DNA from: Serratia ficaria
GTDB lineage: Bacteria; Pseudomonadota; Gammaproteobacteria; Enterobacterales; Enterobacteriaceae
NCBI RefSeq assembly: GCF_900187015.1
Contig: NZ_LT906479.1
Coordinates: forward strand, 3,968,001-4,032,000
Length of the DNA stretch: 64,000 bases
Direction of reading: 5' to 3'
Shown piece by piece: positions 9,646 to 20,990 of this stretch. Made by a program: the position numbers and the translations under genes. The notes under the pieces were generated by a model, which searched no databases, was not told the DNA's origin, and saw nothing but the letters and a program-made list of their open reading frames with translations. Each line of letters starts with the position of its first letter. Position 1 is the first letter of the stretch.

Positions 9646-10674
9646 TCACCTTTCCTCCCGCAGCGGCACCATCGCCTCGCGCGGCCAGCAGGCGGTGACC
9701 GGCTGGCCAATCAGGCGCTGTTGGCCGGCGGCGTGCCACTGTGGGTTGGCCTGGCTGACCAGCAGTTTCTCGCCGCTGTTCAGCGTGATTTCGTAGCGCG
9801 TGGCCGCTCCCTGATAATGTATTTCCTGCAGCGTGCCCTGCACCTGAATGTCATTCCGCGCCGCGCCCTCCTGTTCCAGCAGACGGATATGCTCCGGCCG
9901 GATCGAGAAGGCGGCGCTCTCGCCGAGCAAGCGTTGCGCCAGCTCATTGCGCACCACGTTGGAGGTACCGACGAACTCGGCGACAAACGACGTTTTCGGC
10001 CTCATATACAGCTCGCGCGGCGTGTCTACCTGTTCGATGCGGCCATTGTTGAACACCGCCACCCGGTCAGACATCGACAGCGCCTCGCTCTGATCGTGGG
10101 TGACGAAAATAAAGGTGATGCCCAGCTGACGCTGCAGCTTTTTCAGCTCGCCCTGCATCTGCTCGCGCAGCTTGAGATCCAGCGCGCCCAGCGGCTCATC
10201 CAGCAGCAGCACCCGCGGCCGGTTGACCAGCGCGCGCGCCAACGCCACGCGCTGCCGCTGCCCGCCGGACAGGTGCGCCGGTTTACGTTCGGCGACGAAG
10301 CCGAGCGCCACGCTTTCCAGCGCCTCCTGCGCTCGCGCCAGCCGCTCGCGTTTGGCGACGCCTTTCACCATCAGCCCGTAGGCGACATTTTCCAGCACCG
10401 ACATGTGCGGGAACAGGGCATAGTCCTGAAACACGGTGTTCACGTCGCGCTGATAGGGCGGCAGGTTGGCGGCTTCCTGGCCGTGAATGCGGATCGAACC
10501 GGAGCTGAGCTGCTCAAAACCGGCGATCAGCCGCAGGCAGGTGGTTTTGCCCGAACCGGACGGCCCGAGCATGGAGAAGAATTCCCCGTCCTGGATGTCG
10601 ATAGAGACCCGATCCACGGCGCGAATATCGCCGAAGGTCCGCGAAACATCGATGAATTGCACGGCAATGGTCAT
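9646..10674 (-). CDS. ydcT: ABC transporter ATP-binding protein (YdcT)
   Basis: This 342-residue ATPase of the PotA/YdcT class has Walker A GPSGSGKTT near residue 39, the Q-loop VFQDYALFPHMSV, the signature LSGGQRQRVALARAL, Walker B VLLLDEPLGALD and the switch histidine in FVTHDQSEAL. A C-terminal TOBE-like regulatory domain follows from about residue 245. It energises uptake through YdcU/YdcV. It is separated from ydcS by a 194-base gap that holds an ERIC repeat, unlike the tight spacing elsewhere in the operon. Confidence 0.92.
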   Translation of the reverse strand: MTIAVQFIDVSRTFGDIRAVDRVSIDIQDGEFFSMLGPSGSGKTTCLRLIAGFEQLSSGSIRIHGQEAANLPPYQRDVNTVFQDYALFPHMSVLENVAYGLMVKGVAKRERLARAQEALESVALGFVAERKPAHLSGGQRQRVALARALVNRPRVLLLDEPLGALDLKLREQMQGELKKLQRQLGITFIFVTHDQSEALSMSDRVAVFNNGRIEQVDTPRELYMRPKTSFVAEFVGTSNVVRNELAQRLLGESAAFSIRPEHIRLLEQEGAARNDIQVQGTLQEIHYQGAATRYEITLNSGEKLLVSQANPQWHAAGQQRLIGQPVTACWPREAMVPLREER

Positions 10675-10748
10675 GATCTGTGCTCCAAAAAATCAAATGA
10701 CTTCGGCGGGTTGGGCGACAACCCGTAACCTAGCCAGACCTATCCGCA

Positions 10749-10864
10749 AAATAATTCGAGCTGCATCGAGGCGGCAACCGAACGCATCCCCGGGAGCGTA
10801 CAAATCGTACGTGACCGGGGTAAGTGCGGGCAGCCAACAAAGAGGCGGCTTGAAGTATGAAGGG
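10749..10864 (+). repeat. ERIC (IRU) element between ydcS and ydcT
   Basis: About 116 bp matches the enterobacterial repetitive intergenic consensus: a GAGGCGGCAA segment, the central imperfect palindrome with CATCCCCGGGAGC and GTGACCGGGGTAAG, and the tail GCTTGAAGTATGAAGGG. It sits within the intercistronic gap of the ABC operon, so it is transcribed and would fold into a long hairpin in the mRNA. Confidence 0.85.
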
Positions 10865-10868
10865 GATA

Positions 10869-12020
10869 TTAGCGGCCACCCATAATGGCGATATAGTCCT
10901 GCGTCCAGCGGCTGTAGGGCACGAACTTGCCGCCCTGCGCCTGCGGCGTTTTCCAGAAGGCGATTTTGTCGAACTGATTGAAACCATTGGTTTCACAGCC
11001 CTTCTCGCCCAGCAGCGCACTGGCCTTGCAGCCCGCCGGCGAAGCCGGCACCGAGCCGAACCAGGCGGCCACGTCGCCCTGTACCTTCGGCTCCAGCGAC
11101 CAGTTCATCCACTGATAGGCGCAGTTCGGGTGTTTGGCTTCGGCGTGCAGCATGGTGGTGTCCGCCCAGCCGGTGACGCCCTCTTTCGGGAATACGGTGG
11201 CGATCGGCTGGCCTTCTCCTTTCAGCGCGTTGGCCTGATACGGCCAGGCGCTGGAGGCAACCACGCCCTCATTCTTGAAGTCGCTCATTTGCACCGAGGT
11301 GTCATGCCAGTAGCGGTGGATCAGCGCGTGCTGGGTGCGCAGCAGCTTCAGCGCCGCCTGATACTGTTCTTCGTTCAGCTGGTAGGGATCGCTGATGCCG
11401 AGCTGCGGCTGGGTGGCCTTCAGGAACAACGCCGCATCGGCGATGTAGATCGGGCCATCGTAGGCCTGCACCCGGCCCTGGTTGCTCTTGCCGTCCGCCA
11501 GGTTCTGTTGCTGGAACACCACCGCCCAGCTGTCCGGCGGCGTCGGGAAGGTTTTGGTGTTGTACATCAGCAGGTTTGGCCCCCACTGATACGGCGTGCC
11601 GTAGGTTTTCCCCGCGACGGTGTACCAGGCGCCGTTCAGCAGGCGCGGGTCGATGTTTTTCCAGTTGGGGATCAGCGCGGTGTTGATCGGCTGTACCCGT
11701 TTGCCGAGGATCAACCGCAGCGAAGCGTCGCCAGAGGCGGTGACCAGATCGTAGCCGCCCTTGGCCATCAGGCTGACCATTTCATCGGAGGTGGCGGCGG
11801 TTTTCACGTTCACCGCACAGCCGGTCTGTTTTTCAAACTGAGTGACCCAATCGTAATTTTTGTCGGACTGGCCGCGTTCGATGTAGCCGGGCCAGGCGAT
11901 GATATCCAGCCGCCCTTCGCCCTTGCCCAACGCCTGCGGCAAATCGGCCGCCTGGGCCAGGCCGCAAAGCACGGCGATACAGAGCGCGGAGACTGTGGTG
12001 ACTGCGGTAGTTTTTCCCAT
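10869..12020 (-). CDS. ydcS: Periplasmic substrate-binding protein of the Ydc ABC importer
   Basis: The product has 383 residues (E. coli YdcS has 381). A cleavable signal peptide ends at CGLAQA near residue 23. The mature part is a PotD/YdcS-type periplasmic binding protein, with motifs such as IIAWPGYIERG at the N-terminus and YGTPYQWGPNLLMYN in the middle. It should capture a polyamine or related compound in the periplasm and deliver it to YdcUV. The ligand cannot be read directly. E. coli YdcS has also been linked to polyhydroxybutyrate synthesis, which I cannot assess here. It follows an aldehyde dehydrogenase gene by 76 bases on the same strand. Confidence 0.9.
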   Translation of the reverse strand: MGKTTAVTTVSALCIAVLCGLAQAADLPQALGKGEGRLDIIAWPGYIERGQSDKNYDWVTQFEKQTGCAVNVKTAATSDEMVSLMAKGGYDLVTASGDASLRLILGKRVQPINTALIPNWKNIDPRLLNGAWYTVAGKTYGTPYQWGPNLLMYNTKTFPTPPDSWAVVFQQQNLADGKSNQGRVQAYDGPIYIADAALFLKATQPQLGISDPYQLNEEQYQAALKLLRTQHALIHRYWHDTSVQMSDFKNEGVVASSAWPYQANALKGEGQPIATVFPKEGVTGWADTTMLHAEAKHPNCAYQWMNWSLEPKVQGDVAAWFGSVPASPAGCKASALLGEKGCETNGFNQFDKIAFWKTPQAQGGKFVPYSRWTQDYIAIMGGR

Positions 12021-12096
12021 CGTAATTACCCCTGTGTTGCGTGTCTGTGTGCGGCAGGGAACGGCTGCCGCGCTGATTTTTTGCTTTATGGAAACG

Positions 12097-13560
12097 CTAA
12101 AAACTGGCTTTGAACTTCGCCATGACGTGCCTGACTACGCTGTAGTCCTGCAAAGAATCGCTGGACAGATCCTTGCCGTAGCCGGAGCGCTTTAGGCCTC
12201 CGTGCGGCATTTCGCTCGCCAACGTGAAATGGGTGTTGATCCAGGTGCTGCCATATTGCAGGTGGGCGGCGATGTGCAGCGCCCGGTCGATATTCTGCGT
12301 CCACACCGACGAGGCCAGGCCGTATTCGGAATCGTTGGCCCAGGTGACCGCCTGCTCCAACTGCTCAAAGCGGGTGACGCTGACCACCGGGCCAAACACC
12401 TCGCGCTGGACTATTTCGTCGCTTTGCAGACAGCCGGCCAGCAGGGTCGGCTGGTAATAGAATCCCGGCCCGGAATGCGCGGCGGCGCCGGTGATCAATT
12501 CGATATGCGGCTGGCTGAGCGCGCGTTCGACGAAGCTGGCGACGCGGTCGCGCTGCCTGGCGCTGATTAAGGGCCCGATCTCGTTGTCCTGATCGCGCTT
12601 GCGGGCGAAGCGCAGGCTGGCCACCGCCTCACCCAGCGCCTCGACCAGCCTGGGGTAAATGCCCGCCTGCGCGTAGATGCGACAGGCGGCGGTGCAGTCC
12701 TGGCCGGCGTTGTAATAGCCGTAGGTGCGAATGCTGTTGACCACTTCGTCCAGATCGGCGTCGTCACAGACGATCACCGGCGCCTTGCCGCCGAGTTCCA
12801 GATGGGTACGCTTGACGCTTTTGGCCGCCGCCTGCAGGATTTTCTGGCCGGTGACGATATCGCCGGTCACCGACACCAGACGCACCAGCGGGTGGCCCAC
12901 CAACTGGCTGCCTACCCCCTCGCCGCCGCCATAAACGATGTTCAGCACCCCCGGCGGCAGAATGTCCTGCAGCGCCGGCACCAGCGCCAGAATGGTCAGC
13001 GGCGTATGCTCGGAGGGTTTGAACACCACGGTGTTGCCCGCCGCCAGCGCTGGGGCTATCTTCCAGGCCGCCATCATCAGCGGGTAATTCCAGGGGGCGA
13101 TCGAGGCCACCACGCCGACCGGATCGCGACGGATCATCGAGGTATGCCCTTCGACATATTCTCCGGCCAGCTGCCCCTGCTGGGTGCGCACCGCGCCGGC
13201 GAAAAAGCGAAACACGTCGATCGCGGCCGGCAGATCGTCATTGAGCGCCTGATGCAGCGGCTTGCCGCAGTTCAGCGCCTCCAATTGGGCCAGCTGCGCC
13301 GCCTGGCGTTCGATGGCGTCGGCGATGCGCAGCAAAATGGCGGCGCGGTAGGCCGGCGTGGTGCGCGACCAGTGGCCAAACGCCTGTTGCGCGGCTTTTA
13401 CCGCATTGCCGACCTGCACCGAGGAGGCTTCCCTGATGGAAACCAGCGTTTCGCCGTTGGCAGGATTAACGATGCACTCTTGCTGGCCCTCGCCTTCGAC
13501 CGATTGACCGTTAATGAATTGCCGACAGGACAAGCCTGAGAGGAACTGCACATCTGCCAT
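12097..13560 (-). CDS. Second aminoaldehyde dehydrogenase, PatD paralogue
   Basis: This 487-residue NAD-dependent aldehyde dehydrogenase clearly parallels PatD: the same [19 protein letters not shown] block, catalytic cysteine in [11 protein letters not shown], glutamate in LELGGKAP, and the C-terminal [16 protein letters not shown]. It has an extra N-terminal segment. I used the ATG at 13560 (MADVQFLSG) because the longer frame starting at 13617 has no good ribosome-binding site. Its position ahead of ydcS suggests it handles another aminoaldehyde from spermidine, for example 3-aminopropanal, but the substrate is inferred. Confidence 0.85.
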   Translation of the reverse strand: MADVQFLSGLSCRQFINGQSVEGEGQQECIVNPANGETLVSIREASSVQVGNAVKAAQQAFGHWSRTTPAYRAAILLRIADAIERQAAQLAQLEALNCGKPLHQALNDDLPAAIDVFRFFAGAVRTQQGQLAGEYVEGHTSMIRRDPVGVVASIAPWNYPLMMAAWKIAPALAAGNTVVFKPSEHTPLTILALVPALQDILPPGVLNIVYGGGEGVGSQLVGHPLVRLVSVTGDIVTGQKILQAAAKSVKRTHLELGGKAPVIVCDDADLDEVVNSIRTYGYYNAGQDCTAACRIYAQAGIYPRLVEALGEAVASLRFARKRDQDNEIGPLISARQRDRVASFVERALSQPHIELITGAAAHSGPGFYYQPTLLAGCLQSDEIVQREVFGPVVSVTRFEQLEQAVTWANDSEYGLASSVWTQNIDRALHIAAHLQYGSTWINTHFTLASEMPHGGLKRSGYGKDLSSDSLQDYSVVRHVMAKFKASF

Positions 13561-13675
13561 CGCGTATCGCCCCTGAGTGACAAAAACGTTAACCAAATGT
13601 GAATGGGTTATTATCAATCAGACTAAGCGAGCCTCTGGCAGGCAACAAATTCTAAATACTGAAGGCCGCGTTCGA

Positions 13676-14599
13676 TTAAATCGAATGCTTGAGGCCGGCG
13701 GCGTGCATGGTACCATTCTCCCGCGCAATGGTGAGGAACGGCGTTACCAACTCCGGCCGCGCGCTGCCGCGTCGCCACGCCAGCCCGATGTCCAACGGCT
13801 CCGGCAGATCCACCAGCTTGCGCGCCTCGATCATATTGCCCTCCAGCGACCAAGCGCGGTACGCCATGTCTGGCTGGATGGAAACCCCCATTCCCGCCGC
13901 CACCAGGCTGCGCACCGCCTCGGTCGAGGCGGTTTTCATGGCGATTTCCGGCTTCAGCCCGGCGCGCGCCCAGATACGCCGCGCGTGTACGTCCATTTCG
14001 TCGGCGTTGAGCTGAATAAGAGGCTGTTTGGCTACGTCCGCCAGGCTGATGCTTTCGTGATCCAGCAGCGGATGCAGCGGCGGCAGCCACAGACGATACG
14101 GCGAGTGCATCAGCACCTCGGTCTGCAGCGCGTCGCGATCCTCGATGTTCGACAGGATCAGCACGCCGATGTCGATCTCCCCGCTGACCAGCAGATGCTC
14201 GATATAGGGGCGTTCGTCTTCCACCACCTGGATGGTGACGTTGGGATAGGCCGACTTGAAGCGCGTCAGCAGTTCCACCAGAAAGTAGCCGGCCACCAGG
14301 CTGGTGACGCCGATGGTCAGCCTGCCGGTCAGGCTCTCGGTGCCGATCTGCAGGCTGCGCTTGGCGTTGTCCACCGTCGCCAGGATCAGATAGGACTGGC
14401 GCAAAAACTGATGGCCCTGATGGGTCAGGTTCATTCCCTTGGCGTGACGATCGAACAGCCGCACGCCGATTTCGGTTTCCAACTGCTGGATAGCCAGCGT
14501 CAGCGAAGACTGGGATACGAACACCGCTTGGGCGCCGGCGGAAATCGAGCCGGTTTCCGCCACGGCGATAAAGTGGCGGATCTGGCGTAACGTCATCAT
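13676..14599 (-). CDS. LysR-type regulator, probable controller of the polyamine cluster
   Basis: The product is about 307 residues from the ATG at 14599 (MMTLRQIRHFIAV), chosen over an ATG nine codons upstream because GAGGAATC precedes it and it matches the family N-terminus. The first 60 residues form the winged helix-turn-helix (SQSSLTLAIQQLETEIGVRLFDR). The rest is the two-lobed inducer-binding domain. It is transcribed in the same direction as the downstream catabolic genes, 115 bases before the aldehyde dehydrogenase gene, rather than divergently as is usual. Regulation of the cluster is inferred from position only. Confidence 0.88.
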   Translation of the reverse strand: MMTLRQIRHFIAVAETGSISAGAQAVFVSQSSLTLAIQQLETEIGVRLFDRHAKGMNLTHQGHQFLRQSYLILATVDNAKRSLQIGTESLTGRLTIGVTSLVAGYFLVELLTRFKSAYPNVTIQVVEDERPYIEHLLVSGEIDIGVLILSNIEDRDALQTEVLMHSPYRLWLPPLHPLLDHESISLADVAKQPLIQLNADEMDVHARRIWARAGLKPEIAMKTASTEAVRSLVAAGMGVSIQPDMAYRAWSLEGNMIEARKLVDLPEPLDIGLAWRRGSARPELVTPFLTIARENGTMHAAGLKHSI

Positions 14600-14769
14600 G
14601 GGGAATGATTCCTCAAACAAAAACATTGCGTTGAGTGTAGACGCCGGCCATTAAGCGATCGGGAAAAGTGTCAAAAACGCGATAGCGTTCGCTTTTTTAG
14701 AATGCCGGCAGGCAAAAATGGGGGAAACGGCGAGGCGATGAAGTGCAATGTACGGGGAACAGAAATGAC

Positions 14770-14792
14770 AAGGGCGCAGCACGCTGCGCCCT
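14770..14792 (-). terminator. Probable terminator of glnB
   Basis: A perfect 9-bp stem (AGGGCGCAG / CTGCGCCCT) with a CACG loop lies about 25 bases after the glnB stop. The following T tract is interrupted, so strength is uncertain. Confidence 0.6.
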
Positions 14793-14816
14793 GATGACGG
14801 ATGGCCTGACGGAGGA

Positions 14817-16788
<1,972 letters not shown>

Positions 16789-16918
16789 TGTTTGGGATCC
16801 CGCTTAATACGTTCCATAGTTCTCTACGGTTTGGCCATGCCACAACAAAGTGAGCGGAGTGTAAATCATTCCGCCCGTTTTGTTGAGACGCCTGCGTGCG
16901 CCGACGCCTGCAAGAAAA

Positions 16919-18256
16919 TCATTCTTTAAAATCGTTGGCGTCCAATTCATGGCGCGACAGCAATTTATAGAACTCCGTACGGTTGCGGCCCGCCATGCGC
17001 GCGGCCTGGGTCACGTTACCCTTGGTGATCTGCAGCAGCTTGCGCAGATAGTGCAACTCAAACTGGTTGCGCGCCTCGACGAAGGTCGGCAGCGCGGTAT
17101 TTTCCCCTTCCAGCGCCTGCTCCACCAGCGCCTCGCCGATCACCGGCGCGGAGGTCAGCGCCACGCACTGTTCGATAACGTTGACCAGCTGGCGAACGTT
17201 GCCCGGCCAGCTGGCGGTCATCAGCCGCTTCATGGCGTCGGAAGAGAAGCTGCGCACAAACGGCTTGTGCCGCTGGGCGGATCCGCGCAGCAGATGGTTG
17301 GCCAGCAGCGGAATATCTTCGGCGCGCTCATTCAACGCCGGGATCTTCAGATTGACCACGTTCAAACGGTAGTAAAGATCTTCGCGGAATTCGTTCTTCG
17401 CCATCGCCTTCTGCAGATCGCGGTGGGTGGCGGAGATAATGCGCACGTCGATGTCGAGGTCGCGGTTACTGCCCAGCGGGCGCACCTTGCGCTCCTGCAG
17501 CACCCGCAGCAGCTTCACCTGCAGCGACAGCGGCATGTCGCCGATCTCATCGAGGAACAGCGTGCCGCCCGCCGCCGCCTGGAACAACCCCTCGCGGCTG
17601 CTGACCGCCCCGGTAAAGGCGCCCTTGGCATGGCCAAACAGCTCCGATTCCAGCAGTTGCTCCGGCAAGGCGCCGCAGTTGATGGCGATAAAGGCTTTCT
17701 TGGCGCGCGGGCTGGCGCCGTGAATGGCCTGCGCCAGCACCTCTTTGCCGGTGCCGCTCTGGCCGTTGATCAGTACGCTGACGTCGGACTGCGCCACCAT
17801 TTTCGCCTGTTCCAGCAGGCGCAGCATCAGCGGGCTGCGGGTGACGATGTCTTCGCGCCAGCTGTCGTCGCCGGCCGGCGCCGACAGCGACAGCGCTTCT
17901 TCAATCGCCTTATACAGCGCATCGCGGTCGACCGGCTTGGTCAGGAAGCTGAACACCCCCTGCTGCGTGGCGGCCACCGCATCCGGGATGGAACCGTGGG
18001 CGGTGAGAATGATCACCGGCATGCCCGGCTGATGCTTCTGGATCTCGGCAAACAGCGCCATGCCGTCCATCTCGTCCATCCGCAAATCGCTTATCACCAA
18101 ATCAATCTGTTCGCGCGCCAACAGGCGCAGCGCTTCCTGGCCGCTTTCGGCCGTGGTGACGTGAAAACCTTCGCTGGTCAGGCGCATGCCCAGCAGCTTG
18201 AGCAGGCTGGGATCGTCGTCAACCAACAACAGGTTGGCCGGTTTGCGTGCTGTCAT
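16919..18256 (-). CDS. glrR: Sigma-54-dependent response regulator GlrR (QseF)
   Basis: The product has 445 residues. A receiver domain (1-120) has an acidic pocket and phospho-acceptor Asp57 in ISDLRMDE. An AAA+ domain follows with Walker A NGQSGTGKE, the sigma-54 contact motif ELFGHAKGAFTGA and LFLDEIGDMP. The C-terminal Fis-type helix-turn-helix reads TQAARMAGRNRTEFYKLL. Phosphorylated by GlrK, it activates sigma-54 promoters, chiefly glmY. Three exact GlrR operator motifs lie upstream of glmY in this window. Its start overlaps the qseG stop by four bases (ATGA). Confidence 0.96.
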   Translation of the reverse strand: MTARKPANLLLVDDDPSLLKLLGMRLTSEGFHVTTAESGQEALRLLAREQIDLVISDLRMDEMDGMALFAEIQKHQPGMPVIILTAHGSIPDAVAATQQGVFSFLTKPVDRDALYKAIEEALSLSAPAGDDSWREDIVTRSPLMLRLLEQAKMVAQSDVSVLINGQSGTGKEVLAQAIHGASPRAKKAFIAINCGALPEQLLESELFGHAKGAFTGAVSSREGLFQAAAGGTLFLDEIGDMPLSLQVKLLRVLQERKVRPLGSNRDLDIDVRIISATHRDLQKAMAKNEFREDLYYRLNVVNLKIPALNERAEDIPLLANHLLRGSAQRHKPFVRSFSSDAMKRLMTASWPGNVRQLVNVIEQCVALTSAPVIGEALVEQALEGENTALPTFVEARNQFELHYLRKLLQITKGNVTQAARMAGRNRTEFYKLLSRHELDANDFKE

Positions 18257-19125
18257 CGCGCGTGGGACTCCTTGTTAGCCGGGGGCGGCGTGTAGGTATC
18301 TTCCGGATCCACCGGCAGAGCGGTGCCCTTTTCCGGCACCGGCTCCGGTTCCGCAGCCCTGGCCGGCGCACCGGTTTTCCCTGCGGCGTCATTTTTTTGC
18401 TGGGCCGCGCCGCCTTCCGGGATTTCACCCTGCAGCTGCTTGCGCGACGAGAGCTGACGCTCGATATCGGTCAGGTTTTCCAGCTTGCGCGAGGTGTCCT
18501 GCAGCTGAGCCTGCAGGCGAATCTGCCCCTGGCGCAGCGTATCGATCTGGCCGTCGGCGCTCTCCTGCAGGTGCTGGTAGCGCGCTTTTTCGTCGAACAG
18601 GGCAATCTGCAGCGCCTGCTGCTGGCGCCACAGCTGCAACAGCGGCCGCAGCGAGCTGGGGAACTCCATTCGATAACTGTTCAGGCGATCGACAATTTGC
18701 CGGCGTTCGCCGGAGGTCGGTTCGGCGCTGCCCAGCAGAATGCTTTGCTTGAAAATGCCGGACCAGCTGTCGCCCGGCAGGTTTTTCGCCAGCGCGCGCG
18801 CCTGGGTGGAGCCGATGCGATCGGCGCAGTCCATGGCGCGCAGCCAGTACAGCGAGTTGTCCAGCGCGTCCTTTTCGTCCAGCTGCCACAGGGTATCGCA
18901 GGCCGCAATGCGGTAATCCACCACTTTGCTGTCCGGGATCGCTTCCTGTTGCTGCTGGCTCAGGCCGCCGCTGACGGCGCGATCGACGCAGCCCGCCAGC
19001 AGAAACGGCATAAAGAAAACGGTGCCCAAAAAGGAAATTGGGCGCTTGCCGAGCGGCGCTCTCTGCGTGGCACGCGGTGAACGTTCGGTCTGTGAGAGAC
19101 GAAGGCGTTTAGACCATGTGTACAT
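18253..19125 (-). CDS. qseG: Outer-membrane lipoprotein QseG
   Basis: The frame encodes 290 residues. A hydrophobic segment ends in the lipobox LLAGC (cysteine near 46), so the mature protein is lipidated. The conserved core includes YWLRAMDCADR and RKLENLTDIERQLSSRK, as in E. coli QseG, and a helical coiled region lies near residues 160-230. In enteric pathogens QseG binds GlrK/QseE in the periplasm and modulates its activity. The start is uncertain: the ATG at 19125 lies only 3 bases after glrK and lacks a clear ribosome-binding site, giving an unusually long n-region. The C-terminal tail is proline-rich. Confidence 0.88.
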   Translation of the reverse strand: MYTWSKRLRLSQTERSPRATQRAPLGKRPISFLGTVFFMPFLLAGCVDRAVSGGLSQQQQEAIPDSKVVDYRIAACDTLWQLDEKDALDNSLYWLRAMDCADRIGSTQARALAKNLPGDSWSGIFKQSILLGSAEPTSGERRQIVDRLNSYRMEFPSSLRPLLQLWRQQQALQIALFDEKARYQHLQESADGQIDTLRQGQIRLQAQLQDTSRKLENLTDIERQLSSRKQLQGEIPEGGAAQQKNDAAGKTGAPARAAEPEPVPEKGTALPVDPEDTYTPPPANKESHAR

Positions 19126-19128
19126 TAT

Positions 19129-20565
19129 TTATTCATTCTCGGCGGTTAATGGCAATTCAATGCGGAAGCAGACGTCTGCACCGGCGACCGTGACCAGCTG
19201 CAGTTCACCGCGCATGCGGCGGATACAGTCCTGAGCGATGCTCAGCCCCAGCCCGCTTCCTTTTACCGCCCCTTTTCGCTGGTGACTACCCTGGAAAAAA
19301 GGCTCGAAAATCATGGTTCTTTCGGCTTCGGGGATCGGCGTGCCGGTATTCGCGACATCAATCTGCACCCGTTGCCCAACCTGACGGCTGCGGATCCAAA
19401 TGTTACCGGATTCCTTGCCGTAGTGCACCGCATTGGAGTAGAGATTATCCAGCACGCGCATTAATAGCGTAGGCTCTGCCCAGCAGATTTCCGCATCCAG
19501 CGCGATCTCGGTGCCGATCATTTTTGCCCGCGCCGGCAAACTGTGCGCGGCGACCACCATCTCGACCATCTGCCGCAGCGCGACGTTTTCGTGTTCGGAC
19601 GGGCCGTCGGCCAGCTTGCGGTTATAATCCAGCAGTTGCTCGATCAGCTGCTGCAGATGACGGCTGCTGTGGTCGAGAATGGTCACCACTTCTTTTTGAT
19701 CGGAAGTCAGCGGCCCCGCCACCTCGTCGGCCAGCAATTCGGTGCCTTCGCGCATGCTGGCCAGCGGCGTCTTCAGCTCGTGCGAGATATGGCGCAGAAA
19801 CTCATGGCGCTGCGACTCCAGCCACGCCAGCCGTTCGCTCAGCCAGATGATGCGCTGCGCCAGCGAGCGCAGTTCGCGCGGCCCCTTGAACGAGGCGGTA
19901 TTGCCCAGCGCGCGCCCCTCCCCCAGCCGGTTTATCATCCGCTCCACCGCCTTTACCGGGCCGATAATCATGCGGGTGAACAGCACCACCAGCAACACGC
20001 TGACCAGGAACAGCAGCAGCGCCTGCCAGCCAAAGAACTGACCGCGTTCGGCGATGGCCTGCTGCAGCTGCTGACCACGCGAGAACACCACGGCGCGCGT
20101 GGCCTGCACCATCTCGGCGTTGGAGCGGGAGAAGGACTCGAGCAGCGCCGAGGCGTCCTTGTCCGGCCCGCTGCTTTGGCATTTGATCGCCGCCAGCTGG
20201 GTCAGCAGATCGCGCAGCGTCTGATAATAGCGTTCATCCGGTAAAATGGGCGCGTGGGCGTCCAGCATCTGCGAATATTGTTTGCGCTGATTCTGGTACA
20301 GCCGCTGCAGCGTGGGATCGACCAGCACGCAGTACTGCCGATAGCTGCGCTCCATCTCCAGCGCCACGCTGGTCATCGCCTCGCTGCGGCGCGCATCCAC
20401 CAGCGTGGTGCGGTTGATGTCCGCCGCCTGCGCGCTGAGGTGATCCAGGCTCTGATAGGCCTGATACGCCAACACCAGCAGCGGCAACAGCACCAGCAGA
20501 AACGCCATCAGTACCAGTTGCCGCAGCGAGCGAGGGAATAAACGCCATTTTTTCAACGAAATCAT
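19129..20565 (-). CDS. glrK: Sensor histidine kinase GlrK (QseE)
   Basis: The product has 478 residues. A transmembrane segment at about 16-36, a periplasmic four-helix-like domain, a second transmembrane segment at about 180-200, and a HAMP linker (IIGPVKAVERMINRLGEG) lead to the dimerisation domain with His262 in FLRHISHELKTPLAS. The ATPase domain has the N-box LDNLYSNAVHYG and G-box GSGLGLSIAQDC. It senses envelope conditions and phosphorylates GlrR. It is first in the glrK-qseG-glrR unit, and nadE and glnB follow on the same strand. Confidence 0.95.
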   Translation of the reverse strand: MISLKKWRLFPRSLRQLVLMAFLLVLLPLLVLAYQAYQSLDHLSAQAADINRTTLVDARRSEAMTSVALEMERSYRQYCVLVDPTLQRLYQNQRKQYSQMLDAHAPILPDERYYQTLRDLLTQLAAIKCQSSGPDKDASALLESFSRSNAEMVQATRAVVFSRGQQLQQAIAERGQFFGWQALLLFLVSVLLVVLFTRMIIGPVKAVERMINRLGEGRALGNTASFKGPRELRSLAQRIIWLSERLAWLESQRHEFLRHISHELKTPLASMREGTELLADEVAGPLTSDQKEVVTILDHSSRHLQQLIEQLLDYNRKLADGPSEHENVALRQMVEMVVAAHSLPARAKMIGTEIALDAEICWAEPTLLMRVLDNLYSNAVHYGKESGNIWIRSRQVGQRVQIDVANTGTPIPEAERTMIFEPFFQGSHQRKGAVKGSGLGLSIAQDCIRRMRGELQLVTVAGADVCFRIELPLTAENE

Positions 20566-20659
20566 CTCATTTTCTCTAGTCTGTCACGATGCTAACCGAG
20601 TCGCCGGTAAGAAAAAAGCCCGGCAGCGGATAATCCCGGCCCTCGGCGGGAAAAGGCCC

Positions 20660-20688
20660 AAAAAAAAGCACCGGCCGTGGCGCGATGC
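20660..20688 (-). terminator. Candidate terminator between glmY and glrK
   Basis: On the minus strand a 6-bp stem (GCATCG / CGGTGC) is followed directly by eight T residues. It could end a long precursor from the glmY promoter or an unrelated transcript. Confidence 0.4.
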
Positions 20689-20990
20689 TGTCGTCAAAGG
20701 GGAAAGCGGATTGTTCAGGGGGCCGGCCGGCGAGAGGCGGGCCATCAGGCTGCGCGCCAAGGCTGGGTCGATATTTTTGTTCGGGGGCGTCTGCGTGTGA
20801 TCGACTCGATGACCAAGCATGGATAAACACAAGGTAAGCGCGATATCGGGAATTGACGTTGGGGCAAAACTGCCCCACCGCAAGAAAGAGTGGATGCCCT
20901 TGAATCTCGTCCCCAGGGTGATGTAGCGCCAAGGCTGGCATCGAACGGGACGAATAGCATCCATAAGTATCCGGGATTGATGAACCTTTC

